Positions 51,100 through 60,379 of a DNA stretch of 64,000 nucleotides are shown piece by piece (positions within the stretch are counted from its first letter, which is position 1; each line of letters begins with the position of its first letter). The position numbers and the translations under genes were made by a program. The DNA comes from QHXN01 sp963785125. Lineage in GTDB: Bacteria; Acidobacteriota; Blastocatellia; Pyrinomonadales; Pyrinomonadaceae. A model generated the notes under the pieces. That model was not told where the DNA came from. It made no database searches and was given only the letters and a program-made list of their open reading frames with translations. Location of the stretch: the NCBI GenBank assembly GCA_963785125.1, contig CAWATU010000008.1, positions 186,001 to 250,000 on the forward strand, in the 5' to 3' direction.

Positions 51100-52332
51100 A
51101 TGAACTTTTCTGAACTCGGACTCCGGCCTGCGTACGCGCGCCGCTGCGAGTCCCTCGGCTACACAGAGCCGACACCGATTCAAGAGCGCGCGATTCCCAT
51201 CGTGCTGACCGGCGCCGACCTCATCGGCTGCGCCGAGACCGGCACGGGCAAGACCGCGGCCTTCCTCCTCCCCACTTTGCAGAGGATGAGCGAGACGCCC
51301 CGCCCCGGCGTCCGCGTGCTCGTGCTCGCGCCGACGCGCGAGCTTGTGTCACAGATTAACGAGAGCTACAAGCAGTTGGCTCCGAAGGGTAGCCCCCGTT
51401 GCGCGGCCGTCATCGGCGGCGCGTCGATGTCGAACCAGACCGAAGCCCTGCGCCGCGGCGCGGGCGTGGTCGTCGCCACCCCGGGCCGCCTGCTCGACCA
51501 CGTCGAGCGCCGTACGATTGACCTGTCGTTCGTCGAAGTGCTTGTGCTCGACGAGGCCGACCGGATGCTCGACATGGGCTTCCTGCCGGCCATCCGGCGC
51601 ATACTCGCGGAGCTGCCCACCAAGCGTCAGACGCTCCTCTTCTCGGCGACGATGTCGTCGGAGATCGAGTCGCTCGCGCGCTCGACGATGAAGGAGCCGA
51701 AGATGGTCGAGGTGAACGTGCGCGGGCGCGCGGCCATCAACGTCGAGCAGATGGCCTACCCCGTCGCGCAGGAGTCGAAGACGGCGCTGCTCTTAGACCT
51801 TCTGGAGCAGGAGCGCGACAACTTCGAGCGCGTCCTCGTCTTCACGCGCACGCGGCGCGGGGCCGAGCGCCTCTCGCACATCCTGCTTGCGCGCGATCAC
51901 AAGGTGAACCGCATCCACGCCGACCGCACGCAGCCCCAGCGCGAGGCCGCCCTGCGCGGCTTCAAGGATGGGCAGACACGCGTGCTCGTGGCGACCGACA
52001 TCGCCGCGCGCGGCATCGACGTTGAGTCGATCTCGCACGTCATCAACTACGACGTGCCCGCGGCGCCCGAGGACTACGTCCACCGCATCGGCCGCACGGG
52101 CCGCGCCGGCAAGACCGGGCGCGCCATCACGCTCGTCACGCCCGTTGACGAACTCTCGATGCGCGCCATCGAGCGCCTGACGGGTCAGCAGGTCGAGCGC
52201 GTGGTGCTGCCGTCCTTCGGCGGCGCGCCGGCCGTCACGCAACGCGCGGCGGTCGCGAAGCCCTTCCGTGCGATGCGCGGGGCGGGCAGCAGCTCGCGCC
52301 GCAGTTTCCGCCCGCGCCGTGCGGGACGGTAA
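51100..52332 (+). CDS. DEAD-box ATP-dependent RNA helicase
   Basis: A 410-aa helicase starting MNFSELGLRPAYARRCESLG. Q motif EPTPIQERAIPIVL, Walker A AETGTGKT, PTREL, DEAD in VLDEADRMLDMGF, SAT in LLFSATMS, and domain 2 motifs VFTRTRRGAERL, ATDIAARGIDVESISHVINY, HRIGRTGRAGK. It unwinds RNA duplexes or remodels ribonucleoproteins. The short basic tail (SSSRRSFRPRRAGR) is RhlE-like, but I do not give a symbol. It lies between the RRM gene and infA on the same strand. Confidence 0.95.
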   Translation: MNFSELGLRPAYARRCESLGYTEPTPIQERAIPIVLTGADLIGCAETGTGKTAAFLLPTLQRMSETPRPGVRVLVLAPTRELVSQINESYKQLAPKGSPRCAAVIGGASMSNQTEALRRGAGVVVATPGRLLDHVERRTIDLSFVEVLVLDEADRMLDMGFLPAIRRILAELPTKRQTLLFSATMSSEIESLARSTMKEPKMVEVNVRGRAAINVEQMAYPVAQESKTALLLDLLEQERDNFERVLVFTRTRRGAERLSHILLARDHKVNRIHADRTQPQREAALRGFKDGQTRVLVATDIAARGIDVESISHVINYDVPAAPEDYVHRIGRTGRAGKTGRAITLVTPVDELSMRAIERLTGQQVERVVLPSFGGAPAVTQRAAVAKPFRAMRGAGSSSRRSFRPRRAGR

Positions 52333-52422
52333 GATAAACTTAAACGAACGGCCGCGCGGCTCTCCGAGAAGCGCGCGCGGCCGGCAACCCCCAACCGAAG
52401 ACACCTTTAAGGAGAGTACCGA

Positions 52423-52644
52423 TTGGCTAAAGAAGACCTCGTTCCGGCATCAGGCGTGGTGGTTGATAAGCAGCCCAACGCCTTCTTCATGGTTCAGATA
52501 GATAACAGCGAACACGTCGTGCTCGCGCAGATTTCGGGGAAGATGCGTAAGAACCGCATCCGCATCCTCGTCGGCGACCGCGTCAGCGTCGAGCTTTCGC
52601 CCTACGACCTCACGCGCGGCCGCATCACCTACAGGTACAAGTAA
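52423..52644 (+). CDS. infA: Translation initiation factor IF-1
   Basis: A 73-aa S1-type OB-fold protein beginning at the TTG at 52423 with AAGGAGAG upstream. The sequence AKEDLVPASGVVVDKQPNAF, ISGKMRKNRIRILVGDRV, VELSPYDLTRGRITYRYK is close to the IF-1 consensus, though the usual second residue pattern MAKED is shifted by the rare start codon. It binds the A-site of the 30S subunit during initiation. Isolated from ribosomal protein genes here. Confidence 0.95.
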   Translation: MAKEDLVPASGVVVDKQPNAFFMVQIDNSEHVVLAQISGKMRKNRIRILVGDRVSVELSPYDLTRGRITYRYK

Positions 52645-52933
52645 GCTCCCGCGCGCCTCTGAAAATGTGTGTGGCGGCGCTCGACACGCGCCGCCACCGC
52701 TCGCGGCCCTCACGCGGTAGCCCGCACTTTCGCGGCCTCGCATACACGCCTCCGCGGTTCGCTCCGACTCCACGCAAACTGACACAACCGTTTCGGCGCC
52801 GCGCATTCATGCGGGCGCCGGATGACGGACACTTCTGCCACGTAAACGTCGCGGGCGGTGTTCTATGCGTGGGGCGAGGTTGACGAACGTCTCTTCGCCC
52901 TCAACAAATCCATCACGGTTGAGGTCAATACGC
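52645..52933 (+). other. Intergenic region with one perfect GC hairpin
   Basis: About 290 bases between infA and the S41 gene. GTGGCGGCGC and GCGCCGCCAC form a perfect 10-bp stem at about 52670-52696, probably the infA terminator although no T-tract follows. No supported gene. Confidence 0.45.
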
Positions 52934-54607
52934 ATGTTGAGATTTTCCCTTCCCTCGCTCCGGGTGTTGCTCTGCCTGCTGCTCTTCGTCGCGTCGTCTT
53001 ACGCGCAGGGCGTCAACCCGGCGGGCGGCGTGGTCAGTCAGGCGGAGGCCGAGCGGTGGCGCGAGGACCTGCGCCACATGGCGCGCGAGATGGAGGCGCG
53101 CCACAAGAGCCTCTTTCACACGACGACGCGCGAGCAGTTCGAGGGCGCCGTCAGGCGTCTGCACGAGCGGATTCCGACGCTCGCGCGCCACCAGATTATC
53201 GTTGAACTGATGCGCGTCGCCGCGTCAATCGGCGACGGCCACACCAACGTCGCGCCGACGCGCGACCCGAAGATCGGCTTCCGCGCGCTGCCCTTCAAAC
53301 TCTACCTCTTCAAGGACGGACTCTTCGTTCGCGCCGCCGAACGCTCCCACGCCGAACTGCTCGGCGCGCGCGTCATCAAGATCGGCGACCTCTCCGTCGA
53401 AGAAGCGTTCGCGCGCGCACGCGAGATCGTCGGGCGTGACAACGAGATGGGCGTCAGATTCTTCGCGCCGCTCCTGCTCGCCATGCCCGAGGTGCTCCAC
53501 GCCCTCGGCCTCTCGGAGAGCCCCGACGCCGCGCGTTTCACCTTCGAGAAGGGCGGCCGTCAGCAGACGTTGACGCTCAAGCCCTACGGCCCGGCCGACC
53601 TACTTCCGCCCGACACCGATTTGAGCTGGCTGCCGAAGGGGGGCTGGGTGGACATGCGCGACGGGGCGCCGCCGGTGCTGTGGCTCAAAGACCCGAAGAA
53701 CAAGTTCTGGTTCGAGCAACTGCCGAACTCGAAGGTCGTCTACGCGCAGCTCAACGAGGTCAACAACAAGCCCGAAGAGTCTCTGGCCGACTTCGCAAAG
53801 CGCCTGCTCGCCTTCGTCGAGGCGAACGGGGCCGAGCGGCTTGTGCTCGACCTGCGGCTCAACCGCGGCGGCAACGGCTCGCTCCTGCGCCCGCTCGTGC
53901 TCAGCCTCATCAAGTCGAAGGTCAACCAACGCGGCCGCCTCTTCGTGCTCATGGGGCGGAGCACCTGGTCGGCCGCGCAGTTCCTTTTGAACCGCATGGA
54001 GAGTTACACGGACGTGACCTTCGTCGGAGAGCCTTCGGGCTCGAAGGGCAACCACTACGGCGACTCGCGCCGCATCACGCTCCCGAACAGCGGCGTCACG
54101 GTGCGCGTCTCGATCTACTACTGGCAGGAGTGGGCCCCCTGGGACGCGCGGCCGTGGACGGCGCCGCACGTCACGGCGGAGCTTACGTCGGAAGAGTACC
54201 GCACGGGGCAAGACCCTATGTTGAAGGCCGCGCTCGGTTACGTCTCGCGCAAGCCGCTCTCGCAGGTTCTGGACGAGGCACTGACGGAGGGCGGGGCGGA
54301 GTTGGCGCTGAAGAGGTTCCGCGAGTTCAAGGCCGACCTCGTCAACCAATACGCCGAGACCGAGGAGCCGCTTCTCTCCGCCGGCCAACGGATGCTGAAC
54401 GAGAAGAAGAACGAGCAGGCACTCGCCCTCTTCAAACTCGCCGCCGAAGAGAGCCCGCACTCGTCCCACGCGCACTTCACCGTGGGACTCGCACAATCAC
54501 TCGTCGGCAACAGGGAGCAGGCGTTGAAGAGTTTGGAGAAGGCCGTGGAGATGAACCCGAAACACTACGAAGCGGTCGAGCTGTTGAGGCGTTTGAAGCG
54601 TCCTTAG
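52934..54607 (+). CDS. Secreted S41-like peptidase with TPR tail
   Basis: A 557-aa protein from the ATG at 52934, chosen because it starts the signal peptide (MLRFSLPSLRVLLCLLLFVA). An N-terminal helical domain (DLRHMAREMEARHKSLFHTT), a PDZ-like segment (LGARVIKIGDLSVEEAFARA) and an S41 (tail-specific protease) fold follow: LVLDLRLNRGGNGSLLRPLV, then the nucleophile region GRSTWSAAQFLLNRME with Ser in WSAA (FSAG in typical members), then VGEPSGSKGNHYGDSRR. A TPR unit closes the protein (EKKNEQALALFKLAAEESPH). Activity is likely but the altered nucleophile motif should be noted. Confidence 0.82.
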   Translation: MLRFSLPSLRVLLCLLLFVASSYAQGVNPAGGVVSQAEAERWREDLRHMAREMEARHKSLFHTTTREQFEGAVRRLHERIPTLARHQIIVELMRVAASIGDGHTNVAPTRDPKIGFRALPFKLYLFKDGLFVRAAERSHAELLGARVIKIGDLSVEEAFARAREIVGRDNEMGVRFFAPLLLAMPEVLHALGLSESPDAARFTFEKGGRQQTLTLKPYGPADLLPPDTDLSWLPKGGWVDMRDGAPPVLWLKDPKNKFWFEQLPNSKVVYAQLNEVNNKPEESLADFAKRLLAFVEANGAERLVLDLRLNRGGNGSLLRPLVLSLIKSKVNQRGRLFVLMGRSTWSAAQFLLNRMESYTDVTFVGEPSGSKGNHYGDSRRITLPNSGVTVRVSIYYWQEWAPWDARPWTAPHVTAELTSEEYRTGQDPMLKAALGYVSRKPLSQVLDEALTEGGAELALKRFREFKADLVNQYAETEEPLLSAGQRMLNEKKNEQALALFKLAAEESPHSSHAHFTVGLAQSLVGNREQALKSLEKAVEMNPKHYEAVELLRRLKRP

Positions 54608-54619
54608 AATCACTTAGAG

Positions 54620-55300
54620 TCAGATGTCAGGTATCTGCCAGTCGATCTCGGGCCTGCCGGCGTCGCGCAGGGCGCGGTTGGCGGCCGAGAAGGGGCGCGT
54701 GCCGAAGAAGCCGTGGCGTGCAGAGAGCGGCGACGGGTGCGCCGCGCGGAGGATGACGTGGCGGCCCTCGTCGATCATGTCGGTCTTGCTCTGTGCGTCG
54801 CGCCCCCAGAGCAGGAAGATTACCGCGTCCTTCTTCGCGTTGACCTTCTCGATGACGGCGTCGGTGAAGGTCTCCCAACCCTTACCCCTGTGCGAGCCGA
54901 TGGCGCCGGCACGCACCGTCAGCACGGTGTTGAGCATCAGGACGCCCTGCCGCGCCCAACTCGCCAGGTACCCGTTGTTCGGGATGCGGAAGCCTGGGAT
55001 GTCGCTCTTCAGCTCCTTGTAGATGTTCCTGAGCGACCCCGGCAGCGCCACCCCCGGCTTCACCGAGAAGCACAACCCGTGCGCCTGCTCCGGCCCCGGG
55101 TACGGGTCCTGCCCCAGCAACACCACGCTCACCTTCCTGAACGGCGTCAACGCCAGCGCCTGAAACGTCTCCCCCTCCGCCGGGTAGACCTCGAACTCCT
55201 CGCGCTCCCTCTCGACGAACGCCTCCAGCCGGCGGAAGTAAGGCTTCCCCGCCTCGCCCCCCACTTGCCTGCGCCACCCGGCCGGTATCGGCGGCATCAT
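54620..55300 (-). CDS. ung: Uracil-DNA glycosylase, family 1
   Basis: A 226-aa enzyme from the ATG at 55300 (the next codon is also ATG), with AAGGAGGG upstream. It removes uracil from DNA. The water-activating loop is GQDPYPG at 63-69 (Asp65), the uracil pocket AHGLCFSV, and the minor-groove loop HPSPLS at 188-193. Length and order are normal for UNG. It lies 37 bases downstream of the EAD1-trypsin gene on the same strand, so it might be co-transcribed with the island operon. Its GC content fits the chromosome, not the island. Confidence 0.95.
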   Translation of the reverse strand: MMPPIPAGWRRQVGGEAGKPYFRRLEAFVEREREEFEVYPAEGETFQALALTPFRKVSVVLLGQDPYPGPEQAHGLCFSVKPGVALPGSLRNIYKELKSDIPGFRIPNNGYLASWARQGVLMLNTVLTVRAGAIGSHRGKGWETFTDAVIEKVNAKKDAVIFLLWGRDAQSKTDMIDEGRHVILRAAHPSPLSARHGFFGTRPFSAANRALRDAGRPEIDWQIPDI

Positions 55301-55337
55301 ACCCCTTACAACCCTCCTTCTGAGCACGGAACAATTA

Positions 55338-56972
55338 CTAACCGAGTACACTCCTGAGATTACGCTCTTCAAAGAGGGCGAGAATCGCACTTAAAGGGAT
55401 GCCTTCGTTGTATTCCGGTTGGTGATCCGGAGCAAAATTCGGGTCGCCGCTATGATGTAAGGCGACTAACTCCCAATTACTATTAAAACATGGAGAGCCG
55501 GAGGAGCCCGCCTCCGTATTGGTCTTGTATCTAACCCGCGTATTGTTGCTGTTGACGCCAATGATGGCATCTGTGTCAATTACCAGCTTCAACGGTTTTG
55601 CCTTAGGATGTTGCAAGATAAAAAGAGGAGCGTTAGGTTGAAATTGATGCTCTGTCTCAGGAATTGAGATCCACTTCCGTTGAGGAGCGTTGGGCTCGGC
55701 TTCCCCGCCAACGGGCTGATCACCGGGCGCGCCATCGACACGCAATAAGGCATAATCCAGTTCATCTCTGTTCGGGAACTCTCCCAATCTGTTATAGGGA
55801 CTATGATCGATGAGCCAATCGCTTGGGGAAAGACGGTGTTCCGTGCCTGTATAAATCGTCTTACCATCCGTCAGTTCCTTATAGTCAAAACGCAGCATGA
55901 CGCCGTGAGGCTTGTCAGTCCCCGCAATAACCGTCTCCATCACATGATAATTGGTCATTACAACGTCTGGAGCAAGTAGGAATCCCGTACCATATATCGT
56001 GCCCCGTCCCGACGGAATCTCGATCCGGCAGATTTGCGCCTCAAGCTCGCTCAACTTGTTACGCCACTGGTTAACGCTCAGATAGGGATTTGTGTCCCTG
56101 ACCAGCCGTTCTAATTTTGATCCTATCAAATCCGGTTTAAGCGAGGAGAGGCCCAATTGCTGGGAGAGTTCGAGCAACTTCAGGTTACCCGGGTTTGCAT
56201 TACGTGCGGCCAATATAAGTCTCTCTACCGTCCCTTCAGCTTGCGCCTTCCTAATCAGCTTGAACACAGCCATTCGGAGATCATCATTCGGTGAGGCGAT
56301 GTTGGCAAGCACAAGATTAAGCCTCAACCGCAACATCATTTCCAAATCCGGCTGAGTCGGGAAGGCGGCGATTAATGCATTGCTCAACTGCTCGTATACA
56401 GACCCGTCTAATTCCTGGACGCCCGACAACCCTTCTTTAGGTTTGACAGGAGCGGGTGCCTGAGACTCGTCCTTAGAGCGACTTCTCTTAATTAAGATAC
56501 TGTTGATTAGCGGCTCTTCATGTTCTTCTTTTTTGGCTGTCCCCTTGCGTGGATTTTCCTCCTCGGTAGCCAACTTGGTTAAAAATACTTCCTGCAACTT
56601 CCGGCTATTCGTGACTTCGATTTCTGCGGAATCCTGAAAAGGCACGGGAGGGTCTTCGACGTGGCATTTTCTATAAGCCGTTATCTTGCATGTGTGGGAC
56701 TCACTGGTATCTCTCGCTCCGGAATCGCTGAAAATCATCGCGCCGTTCGTTGCTTTACTCACTAAGGTCGCTTGAACCGTGCGTCGATGTGAGTCATTCA
56801 CGATGGCGTAATGGAGGATGCTTTTCCCACCTTCTTCCATCTCGCTGACTTCGCGACCATCATGATCTTCGACAACTATAATAACCCGGTAGTCGTGCCC
56901 GCTGAGACGGGCGATGTGTTCGGGTTTAGGCTTTCTTCTGTAAACCTCATCAAACCATTCCAGACGGCACAT
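55338..56972 (-). CDS. EAD1-trypsin-like conflict-system effector
   Basis: A 544-aa protein. Residues 1-150 form a beta-rich region of unknown family. About 186-274 match effector-associated domain 1 (LDGSVYEQLSNALIAAF, LRLRLNLVLANIASPNDDLR, GTVERLILAARNANPGNLKL). About 315-544 is a trypsin-fold protease: His343 in VVMTNYHVMET, Asp406 in RDELDYALLRVD, and nucleophile Ser491 in TEAGSSGSPCFN, with a C-terminal VALHHSGDP strand. EADs are adaptor domains that couple sensors to effectors in prokaryotic conflict systems, usually by homotypic pairing. The start ATG is one base after the stop of the 670-aa gene, so translation is coupled. GC is about 50%. Confidence 0.8.
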   Translation of the reverse strand: MCRLEWFDEVYRRKPKPEHIARLSGHDYRVIIVVEDHDGREVSEMEEGGKSILHYAIVNDSHRRTVQATLVSKATNGAMIFSDSGARDTSESHTCKITAYRKCHVEDPPVPFQDSAEIEVTNSRKLQEVFLTKLATEEENPRKGTAKKEEHEEPLINSILIKRSRSKDESQAPAPVKPKEGLSGVQELDGSVYEQLSNALIAAFPTQPDLEMMLRLRLNLVLANIASPNDDLRMAVFKLIRKAQAEGTVERLILAARNANPGNLKLLELSQQLGLSSLKPDLIGSKLERLVRDTNPYLSVNQWRNKLSELEAQICRIEIPSGRGTIYGTGFLLAPDVVMTNYHVMETVIAGTDKPHGVMLRFDYKELTDGKTIYTGTEHRLSPSDWLIDHSPYNRLGEFPNRDELDYALLRVDGAPGDQPVGGEAEPNAPQRKWISIPETEHQFQPNAPLFILQHPKAKPLKLVIDTDAIIGVNSNNTRVRYKTNTEAGSSGSPCFNSNWELVALHHSGDPNFAPDHQPEYNEGIPLSAILALFEERNLRSVLG

Positions 56973-56973
56973 T

Positions 56974-58986
56974 TTATGAGAGTCTCCCCTGCTCTTTTCC
57001 CGAAAGCGTGTTTATCACCGGTTCTTTCCGTTTGAAATCTTGTGCAAACTCGCTCAAGAGTTCCTCGACTACTTCTATCGATAGCTTAAAGAGCGCCGTG
57101 TGCCTGTAAAGGGTAGCCACGTGCCTGTGTAAATTCTTCTTGTACATGACGGCCATATCCAGGCGGGTTCCGTCTTCCGGGGGCGCTGCGTCCAAGAAGA
57201 CCGTGCAGATATTCGTATCTATCCGGATATATGTGGGGTTCGGCGACAACGAAAGGACTTCGTCATACCATTGAATCTCGCTGGGGGCGACCTCGAAGCT
57301 TTTATCTTTGTAAAGATCGCGAGCAAAGACGTGCAACCGCGCGGTGAAACCCCCTTGTGACTCGCTATGCGCTTTAACGAGGAGTTCCCCGATTCGTTCA
57401 AAAGCATCTTGTATGTCGGAACTGTAGTTCCAGTAGCAAAGTTGGGACGCGTGGCCAACGCTCCTCTCCCACACCAGAAGGATTTCTTCCTTAATATCTG
57501 CTAATCGGATAGTCGTGCGGAGAGTCGGGACAGGATCGGGGTAAACTTCAGCTTCCTCGATGAGCATCCCCGTCTTACGCCAGGTGAGCAACTCGATTGC
57601 CTCGCGAGTGGGTTTTCGATGTCGAGTGCTGCCCAAACCCGCCATGAAACCAGAGTCGGCGATATCAGTCAGGGGCGTCCAATCAAATGTTCTGGTCACC
57701 TCTGCCAGCACATGCGAGTGACTGAACCTGCCGCCACCTAATTCCTCTACTTCTTTCTGTAATCTCTGCTTCCGACTATGATAATTATCGCTGAGTTGTT
57801 GATCGGCTCTCGTAATATTGATGAAAATAGACCCGACGGTCTTATCGAAACTAACCCTCCAGTCACGATAAGCATTGCACAGCAGGCGAAAAGAAGGGAC
57901 TTCGCTCAACTGCGAGAAAGAGATTGAGTCGTAATGCTTCTTCTCTTCCACGTTTTCGGGCAGAGGAAACTTCTGCTGGCAGTCACTCCAAAAATTCTGC
58001 CAGCGGTGCATCAGCCTTTCTATCCCCAGAGTGCCGGCCTTAGTCAAAGCGAGGAGCCGGGTGAGGTTATATTCCGCATACCTCTCCATGGCAGTGGCGA
58101 ACCCCAGGTATTGGATGGAGACGGGATTAATAATCTCCTGCTGGCGAGTAGTGCGGTAACCTTCGCTCGTGCTGATGACCTGCGGCCCCACTTGGAGGAT
58201 GATGTTCGTGCCGCTGGCCAACAGTGTGAGATCACCGCCCACAATATGTGCCCGCGCCAGCGCGTAATAAGAGGCCATGCTAAGAGCATCCAGATAATTA
58301 CTCATGTCTTTTTCCGGATGCGTACGGAACTGGCTGAAAATGCGCCAAAATTTGATAATTTCCGCCGGATCAGGTTTCACCCCAGCCTTTTTCGAGATCT
58401 CAGGCCACGGGCGATAATAGTCGTGAGTTAAAATCCTGCCCAGCGATTCCAGCCTCGCTCCGATGTCGTTCAGCCTGTCCGTCTCTCGTTTGCATTCGGG
58501 TAGTGTTTCCTCCAAAACCTGCGTGACCCGTATGGCGTGCTCCGCGTCGGCCCTGGCAACTTCCCGATGTAGCCGCTCCACCTTCTGCATCAACCTGCCC
58601 AGTTTGCCTGCCTTCAGGTTGTAAGCCTCCTCAAGCCTGAGGATGTGAAAATAGAGTTCAAAGAGTGAGCCGGGCGGGATAGTGAAGTTAACCTTGGTAT
58701 CTCTGAAGATGAAAGCCGCCGTCATGGGGAAGCCCATGCGCTCTTCGAGTTCTAAGGGGGACGCCACTTCGGCATGCCAGACGGTCGGGTAAATCAGGTC
58801 GAAGTCGAGCGCCCTGATCGGGTCTGAGCCCTCGCGCCGTCGGTCAATTTCTCTGGAAAACACTTTCCAGTATCGCTGTAACTGTTCCCACAGCCCGCTC
58901 ATGTGAAGGAGATTTAAAAGACTAGGCTGCGAACCAGTGAGTTTTTCCAGGTGCTCGAAGGTAGCGCTGATAGTATCAGTTGGCAT
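56974..58986 (-). CDS. 670-aa protein of unknown family, possible PIN-like N-terminus
   Basis: I do not recognise this protein. The N-terminal third could be PIN-like: RALDFDLIYPTVWHAEV (Asp61/Asp63), IPPGSLFELYFHIL (Glu110), then NYLDALSMASYYALARAHIV (Asp233) followed by strand GDLTLLASGTNIILQV. This spacing and strand-helix order recall PIN nucleases, but the last acidic residue is unclear and a helical insert (about 120-220) separates the parts. The C-terminal half is helical and then has beta strands (NPTYIRIDTNICTVFLDAAP). No membrane helix or signal peptide. Middle gene of the operon: about 30 bases after the ASKHA gene and 1 base before the EAD1-trypsin gene. Confidence 0.7.
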   Translation of the reverse strand: MPTDTISATFEHLEKLTGSQPSLLNLLHMSGLWEQLQRYWKVFSREIDRRREGSDPIRALDFDLIYPTVWHAEVASPLELEERMGFPMTAAFIFRDTKVNFTIPPGSLFELYFHILRLEEAYNLKAGKLGRLMQKVERLHREVARADAEHAIRVTQVLEETLPECKRETDRLNDIGARLESLGRILTHDYYRPWPEISKKAGVKPDPAEIIKFWRIFSQFRTHPEKDMSNYLDALSMASYYALARAHIVGGDLTLLASGTNIILQVGPQVISTSEGYRTTRQQEIINPVSIQYLGFATAMERYAEYNLTRLLALTKAGTLGIERLMHRWQNFWSDCQQKFPLPENVEEKKHYDSISFSQLSEVPSFRLLCNAYRDWRVSFDKTVGSIFINITRADQQLSDNYHSRKQRLQKEVEELGGGRFSHSHVLAEVTRTFDWTPLTDIADSGFMAGLGSTRHRKPTREAIELLTWRKTGMLIEEAEVYPDPVPTLRTTIRLADIKEEILLVWERSVGHASQLCYWNYSSDIQDAFERIGELLVKAHSESQGGFTARLHVFARDLYKDKSFEVAPSEIQWYDEVLSLSPNPTYIRIDTNICTVFLDAAPPEDGTRLDMAVMYKKNLHRHVATLYRHTALFKLSIEVVEELLSEFAQDFKRKEPVINTLSGKEQGRLS

Positions 58987-59016
58987 GAATTGCGTTCCGC
59001 CTGAATTATATGGCCT

Positions 59017-60123
59017 CTAATAGTTAGCCAACTCTGGGAATTGGCGGATGCTCTGCTCCAGGTTCTGAATAACCGGAGGCGGCGGCAAGTTGAACATCGA
59101 GCCGGACAGGGCAAACAGTAGCGCGCCGATAACCGGGCGCATGACCCCCTCGTCCTCTGGCCTCACGATGCGCACGTAAGGCAATTGCTCACAAGCCATC
59201 TCACTCACGAGATCACAAAATCGACTGTTATACCTGAACCCTCCCCCCGATAAAACTAGAGGCATATTGTCCGGAGGAAGATTGGCCCTCCTGAGAGCGG
59301 TGCTTGCCTGCTCTATTAATTCTCCAGCCGCCCCGACAATTATTTCCCGCGCGATGATGTCTTCCGGGTAATCTTCTAAAGTTTTGAAGACGGCAGGCGC
59401 CAGGTCGCTCACGAAATGGCGATATTGTTTTACGTCGGTCTGCTGGCTCAAGAGGATGATGGTATCTACCCAGTTACCGCGCTGCGCTCTTGAGTGCTGT
59501 TTAAGTATTTCGACCCAGATCGGAAAAGTATTGAGCGTCTCCTGTATATAATGTGGGAGTTCGGTTTTTACTTTCAGACGCTCATCCCGCAACCGAAAGA
59601 GCGCGTTCAGAGCACGCGAGCCGATCCAGTAACCACTACCTTCATCCCCGATAAACGCCCCCCACCCGCCGACTCGCCGGATCACCTGATCGGTTCGCGC
59701 CAGGGCGGCAGAACCAGTGCGACATGAGAGAGCCGCGCCGAACAATGAACGGGTAGCCCCCGTGAAAGCTATTTCGATGCCACCGGTAGTTATCGGGTGA
59801 AGCTTATCCAGATCGGCACCAGCCCACACTTCCCTGGCACCAATAACGCGATCATACTTAGTCGTGACCCCAGTCAGTCCTGCGCAAATCCTGCCACCGC
59901 TATGGCAGAACTCAGCCACGTCGATATTACAGTCCTCCAAGATGTCCTTAATAAGTCCAAAAAGCTCAACACTCAATACCGCTTTCGTCCCCTCATGATA
60001 TTCGTGGTAATTGAGGTGCTCTTGATGGACTTTGGCTGCCTGAACATTTCCACATTCGTCTGCGACTGCAAGCACAGTACAGCTCTTACCGCATGCTTCT
60101 ATGCCTATGCTGAGAGGTGGCAC
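59017..60123 (-). CDS. BadF/BadG-type ASKHA-fold ATPase or sugar kinase
   Basis: A 368-aa protein from the GTG at 60123, chosen over a TTG at 60153 because GGAGAG lies 9 bases upstream and the fold starts directly. It has the phosphate-1 loop SIGIEACGKSCTVLAVAD, the family segment GAALSCRTGSAALARTDQVI, RRVGGWGAFIGDEGSGYWIG, and LVLSGGGFRYN near the C-terminus. This is the BadF/N-acetylglucosamine-kinase branch. Phosphate-1 reads EACGKS rather than the usual DGGGTKT, so substrate or activity may differ. First gene of the three-gene island operon; no amino-sugar or benzoyl-CoA genes are near. Confidence 0.85.
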   Translation of the reverse strand: MPPLSIGIEACGKSCTVLAVADECGNVQAAKVHQEHLNYHEYHEGTKAVLSVELFGLIKDILEDCNIDVAEFCHSGGRICAGLTGVTTKYDRVIGAREVWAGADLDKLHPITTGGIEIAFTGATRSLFGAALSCRTGSAALARTDQVIRRVGGWGAFIGDEGSGYWIGSRALNALFRLRDERLKVKTELPHYIQETLNTFPIWVEILKQHSRAQRGNWVDTIILLSQQTDVKQYRHFVSDLAPAVFKTLEDYPEDIIAREIIVGAAGELIEQASTALRRANLPPDNMPLVLSGGGFRYNSRFCDLVSEMACEQLPYVRIVRPEDEGVMRPVIGALLFALSGSMFNLPPPPVIQNLEQSIRQFPELANY

Positions 60124-60379
60124 TGTCCTTACTCTCCGTCTGTTCGGGATCAACGATTTGCGAGATCAACCAATTTACTTTTTTGTAGCCCGGATGGTCT
60201 TATCACCATGAAGCTCAAGAAATGGCCAAAAGCGAGAATCGTTTAAACCGAAGAAGACTCAGTATCATTCCTGATAATAGTCAATCCAAGTCTATGAGCC
60301 AGAATGTGAAGAAATGATAAGGCGACGACAAACGCCACAACAATATTCCCGGTAAATGTAAATGTCAATAATTAGAATA
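60124..60379. other. AT-rich intergenic region upstream of the ASKHA gene
   Basis: About 250 bases of low GC between the ASKHA gene and the IS630 left end. It probably holds the operon promoter on the minus strand. I cannot single out a convincing -35/-10 pair. TA at 60378-60379 is the IS target duplication. Confidence 0.35.
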
